A stretch of DNA of 44,784 nt from Lachnospiraceae bacterium (GTDB taxonomy: Bacteria > Bacillota > Clostridia > Lachnospirales > Lachnospiraceae), in assembly GCA_021202635.1 (NCBI GenBank), contig JAJQCQ010000070.1, forward strand, positions 1-44,784, written 5' to 3'. Each line of letters begins with the position of its first letter. Position 1 is the stretch's first letter. Below are positions 1-10,314 of the stretch, piece by piece. The notes beneath the pieces were generated by a model. The model was not told the origin of the DNA. It saw only the letters and a list, made by a program, of their open reading frames with translations, and searched no databases. The position numbers and the translations under genes are program-made.

Positions 1-649
1 GGATGCCCGCCACATGCGTTCCGTGGGATTTTCGTTCGGATTCGTTTTCCGCAGCGGCTGCTGCCGCTTCGCTGTGCGCAGGAGTTTCTTCATTATTATA
101 AATGGGGTCTGCGTCATCGATCAGCACCGCGCCGGAGATGGTGTATCCGGCGTAATTATTCTTTTTCAGATTTTCTATCACCTCTTCTGCGATATCAGAG
201 GAGGTGACAATCAACAGGGAGCGATCGCCTCCGGTCGCCCGGTGTTTGACCAATACGCGTTTCCACAGGAAACGAACCGTCCAGGTCAGGACCGCATAGA
301 AGACAAAAGTGAGAATCAGAGCCCGCCGCGAATAGGCGCTTCCCTGCTGCAAAAGAAACAGATACAGGAGTGCAACCGCCATCAGCACGGCCATATGTCT
401 GGAGGTGAAAAGGAATTCCGCGTGCTTGCCGCGCTTCAGGACGCCCTTGAGCGTGTCCATGGAAAAAATGACCAGCAAATCGGACAGCGTCAGGAAAACC
501 GACATGTTCCGGTACAACACGTTCCGATATGGATTCCATCCCTGGCCGCTGGCCGCAAAGGCCAGAACAAAGGCGATATGAAGGCAGATCAGATCGAGGA
601 GGATAAAATCATAATGCTTGAGCCAGCCTTCTGTTTCTATTTGATACAT
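1..649 (-). CDS. Polysaccharide-initiating sugar transferase, N-terminal part (runs off window)
   Basis: Only the first 216 codons are inside the window; the frame is open at base 1. The visible part has several hydrophobic segments (about residues 13-33, 47-65, 83-103, 108-127) followed by a Rossmann-like stretch (around 141-180, with LLIVTSSDIAEEVIENL). That order matches the N-terminal half of undecaprenyl-phosphate sugar phosphotransferases (WbaP/CpsE type), which attach the first sugar phosphate to the lipid carrier for capsule or exopolysaccharide synthesis. The catalytic C-terminal domain would lie left of the window, so the call rests on topology. The ATG at 647-649 is the first good start, 63 bases downstream of the helicase gene. 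A linker rich in Ala/Glu (about 192-205) is near the cut. Related epimerases or other CoA-binding-domain proteins are the alternative. Confidence 0.65.
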   Translation of the reverse strand, partial: MYQIETEGWLKHYDFILLDLICLHIAFVLAFAASGQGWNPYRNVLYRNMSVFLTLSDLLVIFSMDTLKGVLKRGKHAEFLFTSRHMAVLMAVALLYLFLLQQGSAYSRRALILTFVFYAVLTWTVRFLWKRVLVKHRATGGDRSLLIVTSSDIAEEVIENLKKNNYAGYTISGAVLIDDADPIYNNEETPAHSEAAAAAAENESERKSHGTHVAGI

Positions 650-712
650 AACCCACTCTCTTTCGTTTTTGACAGCTTCCGATGCGGATGCCTGGAGTCC
701 TGCCCTGCCTGG

Positions 713-2944
713 CTAAGCGATGTTGCCGGATTGTTCTGTTTCGCGGAACTGCCGTCTGCCCATCTGCCAGTTTTCGCAGAGCGCATCCAGACGCCGGGTG
801 CGTTCCTCGGAAAGCCGGCCTTTTCTGTACTGGTCGCGCTGACGGCTCATCCAGGTCCCCAGTTTGCAGCCGTTTTCTGAGACATAATTCGCAGGGACCA
901 GCAGGTTTCCGTGTCCCTTCATATAGTCGGTTGCTGCCTGGAAGCCTTTTTCCCATTTGCTCGCAAACTGGTTGGCCCAGTTCATGCCGATCGCGTCCAG
1001 CCGCTTCACCTGTTCCTCGGTAGGCGGCGTCCCTTTGGCCGTCCCGGCGCGCAGGGAGCGCAGCCGGTAAATCCATATGCCCAGGCGGATGCCGTCTTCT
1101 GTCACATAGCCAGCCGGGACATCGAGGTTCCGGTTCTCCAGGTAATAGCGGTATGCGGCCGTGTAGTTCCGCTCCCAGTAATAGTCCAGGACATCCCAGA
1201 CCATGCCCAGGTCGTTCAGCTTCTGGATCCGGTCCGGGGTGAGGTACTTCTGGCGCGCCCCGGCATTTTCACAGGCGCGGATGTCGGCAATCCAGGCGCC
1301 CAGCGCGACCCCCTCTTCGTCCACGTATTTCGCAGGGGGATTCAGTTCTCCATATTTCTCCCGGTAGCGCTTCGCCGCCGCGTAATTCCGCTCCCAGGTG
1401 AGGTCGTTCACCGCTTCCCAGCGCATGCCAATGGCATCCAGCCTGCGGATGCGCTCTTCTGACAGCGCCCCGGCAGCCTCGCCCTTTCGGATCTTTCTCT
1501 GGTTATAAATCCAGTTGCCAAGGGCATAGCCGTCGGCCGTAACGTACCGGTAGGGCACATTCAGGTTCCCATTTTCCCGGTAAAAGGCTTTTGCCTGCTC
1601 AAACATCAGGTCCCAGGAGGCCGTCAGTGTATCGTTCAGTTTTTCAAACAGAATGCGGCAGTCGTGTACCTCATCGATGATGCGGAAATGCTCGTTGACA
1701 ATCATCCCGCTCTCGCCAAGACTCCGGTAGTAGGACGTCACCAGCTGCATTTCCTCCTCCATCGCGTGAATGCTCCACAGTGAATTTAAATTCGCAACGA
1801 TGTCGAAGATGACCGCGTTTTTCTTCCGGCTGGCGGATAAGGCCCGGCCGATCTGCTGCTTGTAGACGATCGGCGAGACCGTCGGCCGCAGCAGGATAAC
1901 CCCGCTGATGTCCTCGATGTGCACGCCCTCGTTGAGGGCGTCAATGCAGTAAAGGAGCCGCAGATGCTTATCGTCGCTGTCCTTCCGGAAGTCGTCAAAC
2001 GCCCGGTCTGCTCCCGGGTCGCTGGAATAAAGGGAATACACGTGCGGGTGCGCATCGACCTTCGCAAACCAGTCCAGGTGCCGCATCATCTCGTCCATGT
2101 GCTCCTTGCTTGAGCAGAAAACAATATATTTTCCGGTCCGGTCTGCCATATGCTTATCAAAAATCACGTCCAGTCCGTCCGCCATATCCAGAGCCCGGCG
2201 CAGCTCCTCCAGGTAGCGCTCACACTCGTCCCGGACCAGCTTGTTCCGGCTCTGCCGGATGCGCCGCTCATAGCGGACCAGATCCTTCTGCCAGGAATAG
2301 ACGGAAAGGACATATTTGGGCGGATTGAGAATGCCCCGCACGATCGCCTCGCTCAGGCTCATCTCCGAGGCAACGTTCCCGTCAAAAAGCTCATCCGCCA
2401 TATCCCGCTGATTGTCCAGATAGCGGATGTTCGTAGCGGACAGCCCCAGTATCGGCACTTCCGGAAAGCGGGTCAGCAGCCGCTGCACGCCCTGCCCCCA
2501 CATTCGCGCACCGCAGCGGTGGAATTCATCCAGAATGATATACGCCGGTGCAGCGGATGGCTCAGAACACCGGGCTTCGGCCGCTTCCCGGCACCCGGAC
2601 GCCGCAGAAGGTGTTTGAGCCCCGCGTTCGGAATCGCGTTCCGCGATCGCGGCGATCTCCGCGTCCTTCATCAGCATCAGCTTCGCATAGGTACAAAATA
2701 CGATATTCTGTGGGATTTCCCCACCGGTTTCGGTCTTCAGGTTTTCCAGCTGCGTTTTGAAGATGTACTCCGAAGGGGACAGCCAGAGGATCGTCTGATC
2801 CGGATGGTCCGCGCAGAGCCGGAAGCCGATGAACGACTTGCCCGTCCCGGTCGGATGGATGACGGCCGCCTTCCCGGTCTGCCGCATCATATCCACGGCA
2901 GCCTGATATGCAGACTGATTATGATCATACAGCACAACTTCCAA
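713..2944 (-). CDS. Superfamily 2 helicase with four helicase-associated (HA) repeats
   Basis: I place the start at a TTG (2944-2942) because AGGAGGTG lies 6 bases upstream; this gives 743 residues. The same frame stays open to 3157, but that extension runs through a structured, terminator-bearing leader. Helicase motifs: Walker A PTGTGKS (31-37), motif II DEFH (139-142), motif III SAT (169-171), a motif V-like LNEGVH, and motif VI QQIGRAL (363-369). From about 443 to the C-terminus there are four units of roughly 65-75 residues, each with W-(D/E)-x(n)-G-x-L-x(2)-P and L-G-x-W, the helicase-associated domain thought to bind nucleic acid. Such proteins are ATP-dependent DNA/RNA translocases of unclear role, often on accessory regions. 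There is a Ser/Ala-rich insertion around 107-133. The next gene downstream is a sugar transferase, with no evident functional link. Confidence 0.85.
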   Translation of the reverse strand: MEVVLYDHNQSAYQAAVDMMRQTGKAAVIHPTGTGKSFIGFRLCADHPDQTILWLSPSEYIFKTQLENLKTETGGEIPQNIVFCTYAKLMLMKDAEIAAIAERDSERGAQTPSAASGCREAAEARCSEPSAAPAYIILDEFHRCGARMWGQGVQRLLTRFPEVPILGLSATNIRYLDNQRDMADELFDGNVASEMSLSEAIVRGILNPPKYVLSVYSWQKDLVRYERRIRQSRNKLVRDECERYLEELRRALDMADGLDVIFDKHMADRTGKYIVFCSSKEHMDEMMRHLDWFAKVDAHPHVYSLYSSDPGADRAFDDFRKDSDDKHLRLLYCIDALNEGVHIEDISGVILLRPTVSPIVYKQQIGRALSASRKKNAVIFDIVANLNSLWSIHAMEEEMQLVTSYYRSLGESGMIVNEHFRIIDEVHDCRILFEKLNDTLTASWDLMFEQAKAFYRENGNLNVPYRYVTADGYALGNWIYNQRKIRKGEAAGALSEERIRRLDAIGMRWEAVNDLTWERNYAAAKRYREKYGELNPPAKYVDEEGVALGAWIADIRACENAGARQKYLTPDRIQKLNDLGMVWDVLDYYWERNYTAAYRYYLENRNLDVPAGYVTEDGIRLGIWIYRLRSLRAGTAKGTPPTEEQVKRLDAIGMNWANQFASKWEKGFQAATDYMKGHGNLLVPANYVSENGCKLGTWMSRQRDQYRKGRLSEERTRRLDALCENWQMGRRQFRETEQSGNIA

Positions 2945-2960
2945 CCGCCTCACCTCCTGT

Positions 2961-3016
2961 AAAAAAACGTGTGCTTTACATACACTCACGAATGGATGGA
3001 ACTTCAGGAAGCACAC
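2961..3016 (-). terminator. Terminator-like hairpin just upstream of the helicase start
   Basis: On the minus strand GTGTGCTT (3016-3009) pairs perfectly with AAGCACAC (2976-2969), followed at once by G and seven Ts (2967-2961). The helicase ribosome binding site starts 2 bases further on, at 2958. A terminator in this spot either ends a small transcript from the structured region 3017-3160 or acts as an attenuator controlling helicase expression. The 32-base loop is long, so its strength is uncertain. Confidence 0.55.
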
Positions 3017-3139
3017 ATTCTGGCATGGCTTCGCCATCCCACCCTTCCCGCGCGGGTCAATCTGCCAGTATGGCATCCGAAATTGGCCGCAGCGGCGAAG
3101 CGTCATACTGCCAATGGCGGAATTTGTATCAGGAAGTGG

Positions 3140-3549
3140 TATCCTTAAGTAAGGCATTAAGAGAGCTTCGCCCCAAAGTGGCCGGTTTTACAGGCATTTC
3201 CTTTTTTTCGAACTTTCTTTTGACCACGAATCTGACCACTGACGGCGCTTAAGTATTTCCATATCCGGACCACCGTCAAAGACGGCGAAAGCCGCGAACT
3301 ACCTGCCTTCTGCGCACAAAAAAAGTGGTCAGATTCTGACCACGAATCTGACCACTGACAGAACAAAGTATATTCGTTTTTGTGTGCATATGCAATAAAA
3401 TATCTTGTGTTAAAAAAGTAAAAAACAGGTAAGTTCCGTCACATATCTTGACAGCAGGAACGTTGTGATGTAAAATTCATGCGAGTTACAAGTTGAAACC
3501 ATTTATTTCTGCAGGAAAAGGGACTCCTTTAATGCCTTACTAAAGGATA
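3140..3549. repeat. 21-bp inverted repeat pair bounding a ~370-bp segment
   Basis: The 21 bases at 3140-3160 (beginning TATCCTTAAGTAAGG) are the reverse complement of 3529-3549 with a single mismatch. Each arm is itself partly palindromic (CCTTA-AG-TAAGG). The enclosed 368 bases carry no gene but do contain the TGACCAC repeats. The arrangement resembles the ends of a small non-autonomous mobile element or a recombinase site; no target-site duplication was identified. Confidence 0.6.
3221..3359. repeat. TGACCAC direct and inverted repeats (possible protein-binding sites)
   Basis: A 23-base sequence (starting TGACCACGAATCTGACCAC) occurs at 3221-3243 and again, identical, at 3337-3359. Just before the second copy, 3325-3336 is the exact inverse of 3344-3355 (GTGGTCAGATTC / GAATCTGACCAC), giving a 12-base hairpin or operator-like palindrome with a 7-base centre. 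In total there are four TGACCAC and one inverted copy. Possible readings are regulator operators, arm sites of an integrase, or the remains of duplicated 3' gene ends. Confidence 0.55.
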
Positions 3550-3621
3550 TTCCTGGGCCAAATCTCCCCGTCGAACAACGTTTTTTATTGTAAAGCAGAT
3601 AATACAAAATGAATATGGATA

Positions 3622-4530
3622 TCAAATGTCGTCCCGAAAAACTCCTTTGAGAAATCGGATCCTTTTGTCCACCTGTTTCCGCACATAGGGTGATTTCTCA
3701 GCAATGTCATATCCATGCATGGTTCGTTTCGTATCATTCCGGGTAACTGACACCCCATCCTTACGGTATCGCTCCGCAATCTGAACTCCCGCATCATGGA
3801 GACAGTCAAACTCTGCCGCTTCTATATATGCTTTCGGGAATCCGGAAAAGCTGTCAGCGAAAATCGGCCTGAACAGGGGATGCTGATCATCCTTTTCATT
3901 CCCATAAAGTGCCAAAGCCTTTCGGTTCAATACCGAGTTCCATAATGGCGTATCTGTATACCTGTGTATGGATTCCGTTGTTGGATCACCTGCACACCCT
4001 GGATAAATCAGCATCTGTCCGTCCGGCATCCTCATCTGTTTTTTCTTTGCCAAAAGCATAACTGACATAGCCAGGTCAGCTCCGGCACTGTCTCCGCCTA
4101 TTACCACCCTGTCAAATGATAAATTCTTCAATGCCCACGAATACGCCCGGAAGCAATCTTTTACCGGAATTGGAAATTTATATTCCGGCGCCAGCCGATA
4201 ATCGACGAACAGCACCGCACAGTCTGCTCTCAAGGCATACGTCTGTACAAGATTCTTATGGTAAGCAGCTGCTTTGATCAGGAATGCACCTCCATGATAA
4301 TAAATCAGCAGCCCATTCGTTCTTACCACTTTCGGCTGAATCAGGTCAGCGCTGCATTCTCCAATTTTTATTCTTCTGGATTGCAAATGGAAATCCTGTT
4401 TCCTGCCACGCTGTATTACAGGCATCAGTGCATTTGCCGTTTTTAGTATCCATCGCTGTGTCGGCAGATGAATCCATCTGTATTTTTGAAACTCCGGGCG
4501 CAGGTCGTATTTCATTATCTTCTCACTCAT
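3622..4530 (-). CDS. Alpha/beta hydrolase, hormone-sensitive-lipase-type esterase
   Basis: A 302-residue alpha/beta hydrolase of the HSL (family IV) esterase group, which hydrolyses carboxylic esters of short acyl chains. The oxyanion-hole motif HGGAF is at 79-83. The nucleophile elbow GDSAG puts Ser at 148. The acid is probably Asp242 (in EFDCLHDAG) and the base His272 (TMHGYD), so the triad is complete. No signal peptide is seen, so it is probably cytoplasmic. The ATG at 4530 follows AGGAAAAG. It lies 125 bases downstream of the TOPRIM gene on the same strand, with a hairpin between them, so co-transcription is possible but not shown. It shares the lower GC of the ATPase block, which suggests joint acquisition. 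The natural substrate cannot be told from sequence. Confidence 0.85.
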   Translation of the reverse strand: MSEKIMKYDLRPEFQKYRWIHLPTQRWILKTANALMPVIQRGRKQDFHLQSRRIKIGECSADLIQPKVVRTNGLLIYYHGGAFLIKAAAYHKNLVQTYALRADCAVLFVDYRLAPEYKFPIPVKDCFRAYSWALKNLSFDRVVIGGDSAGADLAMSVMLLAKKKQMRMPDGQMLIYPGCAGDPTTESIHRYTDTPLWNSVLNRKALALYGNEKDDQHPLFRPIFADSFSGFPKAYIEAAEFDCLHDAGVQIAERYRKDGVSVTRNDTKRTMHGYDIAEKSPYVRKQVDKRIRFLKGVFRDDI

Positions 4531-4556
4531 TCTTTTCCTGTTTTTTCACCGTGTTC

Positions 4557-4641
4557 ATAAAGCGTAATATACGTTTTCATACGTACTTCGCAGCAAGTGC
4601 GAAGTACTGTTCTGGATAGTTACCATAAAGCACAATATACC
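4557..4641. repeat. Perfect hairpin between two 17-bp near-repeats
   Basis: GTACTTCGCA (4583-4592) and TGCGAAGTAC (4598-4607) form a perfect 10-base stem around GCAAG. No T-run follows on either strand. The hairpin sits between two copies of a 17-base sequence, CATAAAGCGTAATATAC near 4557 and CATAAAGCACAATATAC near 4625, differing at two bases. It fills the gap between the TOPRIM gene and the esterase and may be an mRNA processing or partial termination signal. Confidence 0.4.
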
Positions 4642-4655
4642 TTGCACCCCAGGCA

Positions 4656-5462
4656 TTACGATCTACACCCATAATGCTGAAGTTCATTTGAGGAACGTTT
4701 CACAGCAGTAATCCATAACTTTTTTCCAAAATAATCTAATAAAAATTCCGGGAATGCACTCAAGACAAAAACTCTCCCGATTGCTATTTCCATGTTCTCC
4801 AGTTCAAGAATTTTTTGCGGAGTAATTTCATTCTGATATTCACTATAGGAGACAGTGTAACATCGATTCATCAGGCAGGAAAGCTTTAAGGCAAAAATCT
4901 CCATTACATTTTTCCAGATCAAATAATCATAATCTTTGAAATGCTGATAAACAGCTCGGGATGCTGAAATATTTTTATAATCACAGATGTCGCTAATCTG
5001 TACAAAGCAGTTCGAATTTCTACCACAGGTTCCGACTTCAAAGTCACGCAGTGATTCTACCATTGGATAGCTGATATATAATTTCCCATTTTCTGTCTCA
5101 TTGTCAAAACTCTGAAGCATCTGTTGTAGTACATCATCTGAAGTACCATTTTCGGCCTCACCCAGATTATTTTGATGTCCATCATAATCAAAGAAAAGGT
5201 AAATTTCCGAAAAGTCATCTCTTTCCAGACCTTCCAGCTGTCGATTCAGTTCATCATTGTTTTCTCTCAACACTTCAATAATATCTGTTTCGAAATCATC
5301 CGCTTTTAGCTTCTTCCAAAGCATATAAATGTTTTGCCCTGCTGGAAGTGTAATAATCTTTACGTTATCATGAGCAAAGAATATCCGGATAATATTATTA
5401 ATGATAACTGGTTCTCTAACTTCGCCTTCAACTATACAGACTTTACAGTTTTTTTCAGCCAC
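4656..5462 (-). CDS. TOPRIM-like protein, partner of the upstream AAA ATPase
   Basis: About 268 residues from the GTG at 5462, which has AAGGCAGG 9 bases upstream; a GTG at 5471 is in frame but too close to that site. The N-terminus has the TOPRIM-style acidic motif IVEGEV (Glu12) and later YLFFDYDGH (Asp92, Asp94), followed by YPMVESLRDF. This Glu plus DxD arrangement is shared by TOPRIM nucleases and by effectors of ATPase-linked phage-defence systems such as OLD, PARIS AriB and AbiLii. The start overlaps the ATPase stop by 8 bases (GTGGCTGA), which implies translational coupling and a joint function. I do not recognise the exact family; nuclease activity is inferred from motifs only. Base composition is AT-rich compared with the flanking housekeeping genes. 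Confidence 0.7.
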   Translation of the reverse strand: MAEKNCKVCIVEGEVREPVIINNIIRIFFAHDNVKIITLPAGQNIYMLWKKLKADDFETDIIEVLRENNDELNRQLEGLERDDFSEIYLFFDYDGHQNNLGEAENGTSDDVLQQMLQSFDNETENGKLYISYPMVESLRDFEVGTCGRNSNCFVQISDICDYKNISASRAVYQHFKDYDYLIWKNVMEIFALKLSCLMNRCYTVSYSEYQNEITPQKILELENMEIAIGRVFVLSAFPEFLLDYFGKKLWITAVKRSSNELQHYGCRS

Positions 5463-6561
5463 TGAACGCACCTGCCTTATACATTTTTTGCAAATTGTGA
5501 GCCTGTCTCAATTCCTTTTCCGTCTTCTGAGAAAACGCTTTTATTTTATTATCCTTTATCTCAAAGTAGCAATCTGGTCTAAGAAGATCATTGCTCATAA
5601 GATCAGTATTGTGCGTAGTTGTGAAAATCTGAACTTCCGGAATCTCTATCAGACATCTTTCTACATCCCTGGATAATTCAAAATGATAAAATGCGTCAAA
5701 TTCATCTATGAATACAAATGATGCTTCCCGCATTTTAATATACCAATAATAAAACAGAGCCAGCGACCTGGTTCCGGTAGAAGCAACCTTGAAGAAATCA
5801 ACATTCTGATTTTTAAACTTACAATACAGTGTTTTTTTACCATCTACATCCTGGTCAAATAAATTGTAGTGAATGTCATTTTGCTTTAGAAACGTCTCAA
5901 ATCTTTTTGTTTTCCCACTATTTATGATTCCTTCCGCTATGCTTTCGGTACCAGTCATAAAGCCTTCATACCCCTTGGTATCAAGGGAATAAAACAATAG
6001 CATACGGTCAATAAAATCAATAAATTTTTTGAAAATATTGTTTTCAACATTTTCTTCCAAAATAGAATTGCTATTTACATACTTTACTCTTGAAATTGGG
6101 CTTTCATTCTTAATAGATGCATTAAGGGTATCCGAACCAGCAAGCAGCGTAAATCCTTCATTTGAAGAAAAGTCATAATAAATCAGTTCTTTTCCATCAA
6201 TAGACAGGCTCTCATAGAGAAGAACATTAACATCTGTTTTCTTGTATTTATATACAACCTCGTGATTACCAAATACAAATATATATTCAAATTCTGCAAA
6301 TGACTTTCTCCCATCCAGATTCAAATAAAAACCAAGCCCTTGCGGAAGTTTATTTTTGTCAGTCAAATGTGTGATAATGTCAAAGATTGCGACTCCAAGA
6401 TTGGACTTTCCACTGCTATTTTTTCCGTAGATAATCCCCTTCGTAACACAACCATTCTGTATAACCTCAGGTATAAAACCATAATTGCTCGGCATTCCAA
6501 GATCAAAAGTAATCTTCTCACGAAATCCTTTGAAATTTTCTACGCTAAACTTTTTTAACAT
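5455..6561 (-). CDS. AAA (OLD/ABC-like) ATPase of a two-gene candidate defence module
   Basis: A 368-residue ATPase of the AAA15/21 (OLD, RecF/SMC-like) type. It opens with KKFSVENFKGF, typical of this group. Walker A is GKNSSGKS (46-53), a signature-like STGTRSLAL is at 261-269, Walker B is FVFIDE (282-287), and the H-loop is TTTHNTD (His317). Length and layout match the ATPase half of systems such as PARIS (AriA) or AbiL (AbiLi), in which an ATPase senses infection and controls a TOPRIM effector. The next gene, overlapping by 8 bases, is TOPRIM-like. A good promoter lies upstream at 6598-6626, and AGGAGG sits 11 bases before the ATG. A defence role is an inference from gene pairing, since housekeeping roles exist for other members. 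Confidence 0.8.
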   Translation of the reverse strand: MLKKFSVENFKGFREKITFDLGMPSNYGFIPEVIQNGCVTKGIIYGKNSSGKSNLGVAIFDIITHLTDKNKLPQGLGFYLNLDGRKSFAEFEYIFVFGNHEVVYKYKKTDVNVLLYESLSIDGKELIYYDFSSNEGFTLLAGSDTLNASIKNESPISRVKYVNSNSILEENVENNIFKKFIDFIDRMLLFYSLDTKGYEGFMTGTESIAEGIINSGKTKRFETFLKQNDIHYNLFDQDVDGKKTLYCKFKNQNVDFFKVASTGTRSLALFYYWYIKMREASFVFIDEFDAFYHFELSRDVERCLIEIPEVQIFTTTHNTDLMSNDLLRPDCYFEIKDNKIKAFSQKTEKELRQAHNLQKMYKAGAFSG

Positions 6562-6597
6562 AATGATCTCGTCCTCCTACATGACTTTGATATTTGC

Positions 6598-6626
6598 ATT
6601 ATATTCCATACCGTAAAAAATATCAA
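6598..6626 (-). promoter_or_regulatory. Sigma-A promoter of the ATPase/TOPRIM operon
   Basis: On the minus strand TTGATA (6626-6621) and TATAAT (6603-6598) are 17 bases apart. Transcription would begin about 30 bases before the ATPase start codon. No operator-like repeat is obvious. Confidence 0.7.
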
Positions 6627-6686
6627 TGTTTTCTGTATTTTTTCTACAGATAATCCGGAGCATAGTTACTGATCACAGCTCTTACC

Positions 6687-6716
6687 AAATAGAAAAGCCG
6701 CCTCCGAAGAGACGGC
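6687..6716 (-). terminator. Rho-independent terminator of trpS
   Basis: On the minus strand GCCGTCTC (6716-6709), loop TTCG, GAGGCGGC (6704-6697; one G-U pair) forms a strong UUCG-capped stem. It is followed by TTTTCTATTT. It starts 16 bases after the trpS stop codon and separates trpS from the ATPase operon. Confidence 0.85.
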
Positions 6717-6732
6717 CCCCGCTGTTCAACTA

Positions 6733-7740
6733 TTACATCTGATAAAGTCCAACTTTTTTATAAACCTTTGAAACCATACGATTGGCGATCCGTGAAGCCT
6801 TCTCTGCTCCATCCTTCAGCACCTCATTCAGATAGGCCTTATCGTTCATGTATTTTGTATATTCTCCCTGGATCGGTGCGAGTGCATCGGAAACCACTTC
6901 ACCTACAGCAGCTTTAAAATCAGCGTATCCCCTGCCGGAAAATTCACTCTCTATTTCCGACATGTCCTTACCGGTAAAAATATGGTAAATGCTCATGAGA
7001 TTGGATATGCCTGCTTTATTTTCCACATCGTAGCGTACCGTTCCTTCTGAGTCAGTGACGGCCCTCTTGAATTTGCGGATGATCGTATCCTTGTCGTCAT
7101 TCATGAGGACAAAGCTATTGACATTCGGGTCGCTCTTGCTCATTTTTTTAGAGGGGTCTGCCAGGGACATAATCTTAGCGCCCTCTTTGGTCGTGTATCC
7201 CTCCGGCAGATTAAAGGTAGGACTGTATAAATTATTGAATCTGTTTGCGACGGTCCGCGCCAGTTCCAGATGCTGGGTCTGATCCTGCCCCACTGGAACC
7301 AGGTTTGCATTGTATACCAGTATATCTGCTGCCATAAGCGCCGGATATGTAAAGAGTCCGCCATTGACATTGTCCGGATGGCTCATGCTTTTATCCTTAA
7401 ACTGCGTCATTCTGCTCAATTCGCCAAACTGGCTGTTGCAGCACAGAATCCAGTTCAGCTGCGTATGTGCCGGTACGTGGCTTTGCACAAACAGGATGCT
7501 TTGTTTCGGATCAATCCCCGCTGCGAGCAGCATGGAAACTGCTTCACAGGTGTGTGCTCTCAGCTGAGCCGGAACCTGGCGTACAGTAAGTGCGTGCAAA
7601 TCTGCGACCATATATAAGCAGTCAAATTGATCCTGCAAAGCTGCCCAATTACGAATTGCGCCAATATAGTTTCCCAGTGTGAAGGAACCCGATGGCTGAA
7701 TTCCAGATAAAATGCGTTTTTTCATGTCTTCGCTGCTCAT
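6733..7740 (-). CDS. trpS: Tryptophan--tRNA ligase
   Basis: Class I tryptophanyl-tRNA synthetase, which charges tRNA-Trp with tryptophan using ATP. It has 335 residues, the usual bacterial length. The HIGH-region signature appears as PSGSFTLGNYIGA (residues 16-28), and the KMSKS loop is KKMSKSDPN. Between them are the GQDQTQHLE and ADILVYNANLVPVGQD signatures of the family. The ATG at 7740 follows GGAG at a spacing of about 10; an internal ATG five codons later is the other option. It has its own consensus promoter, a short leader and its own terminator, so it is a single-gene transcript. No T-box leader is present. Confidence 0.98.
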   Translation of the reverse strand: MSSEDMKKRILSGIQPSGSFTLGNYIGAIRNWAALQDQFDCLYMVADLHALTVRQVPAQLRAHTCEAVSMLLAAGIDPKQSILFVQSHVPAHTQLNWILCCNSQFGELSRMTQFKDKSMSHPDNVNGGLFTYPALMAADILVYNANLVPVGQDQTQHLELARTVANRFNNLYSPTFNLPEGYTTKEGAKIMSLADPSKKMSKSDPNVNSFVLMNDDKDTIIRKFKRAVTDSEGTVRYDVENKAGISNLMSIYHIFTGKDMSEIESEFSGRGYADFKAAVGEVVSDALAPIQGEYTKYMNDKAYLNEVLKDGAEKASRIANRMVSKVYKKVGLYQM

Positions 7741-7784
7741 ATTTTCTATTCTCCTTCGGTTTGATTTTATGACCCGTACGATTG

Positions 7785-7813
7785 ATTATAGAAAAATCCA
7801 CCCCTCTTGTCAA
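7785..7813 (-). promoter_or_regulatory. Perfect-consensus sigma-A promoter for trpS
   Basis: On the minus strand TTGACA (7813-7808) and TATAAT (7790-7785) are 17 bases apart, an exact match to consensus. The leader to the start codon is only about 40 bases, too short for a T-box. Confidence 0.85.
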
Positions 7814-7901
7814 TAGCTGTGCAAAGCAAAATTGATACAGATCCCGCCTCAGTGGTGGGAACTGGTTATGCTCACAACCCGGCCACGCACTTGCTGCGCT
7901 T

Positions 7902-10314
<2,413 letters not shown>

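Larger units (their letters stand above)
3017..3621. other. Gene-free stretch with structured and repeated DNA
   Basis: I see no convincing gene here. 3017-3139 (minus) contains several possible stems, for example ATGGC/GCCAT around GAA near 3026-3040, and ATTGGC pairing with GCCAAT. 3140-3549 is bounded by inverted repeats and holds TGACCAC repeats (listed separately). Base composition turns AT-rich from about 3360, marking a boundary between the GC-rich helicase side and the AT-rich esterase/ATPase block. Short reading frames across it on both strands lack ribosome binding sites. Confidence 0.5.

Noticed and set aside
14-880. Long open frame on the plus strand at the left edge
   Set aside because: It is antisense to the sugar transferase and helicase, has no ribosome site and no recognisable domain.
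2945-3157. In-frame N-terminal extension of the helicase
   Set aside because: It crosses a terminator-like hairpin and other stems, while a strong AGGAGGTG sits before the TTG at 2944.
3243-3400. Remnant of a tyrosine recombinase C-terminus
   Set aside because: Both copies of the direct repeat can be read as a similar short tail in one frame, but no catalytic motif or continuous frame supports it.
7741-7901. T-box leader upstream of trpS
   Set aside because: Leader is too short and has no T-box sequence or specifier stem.
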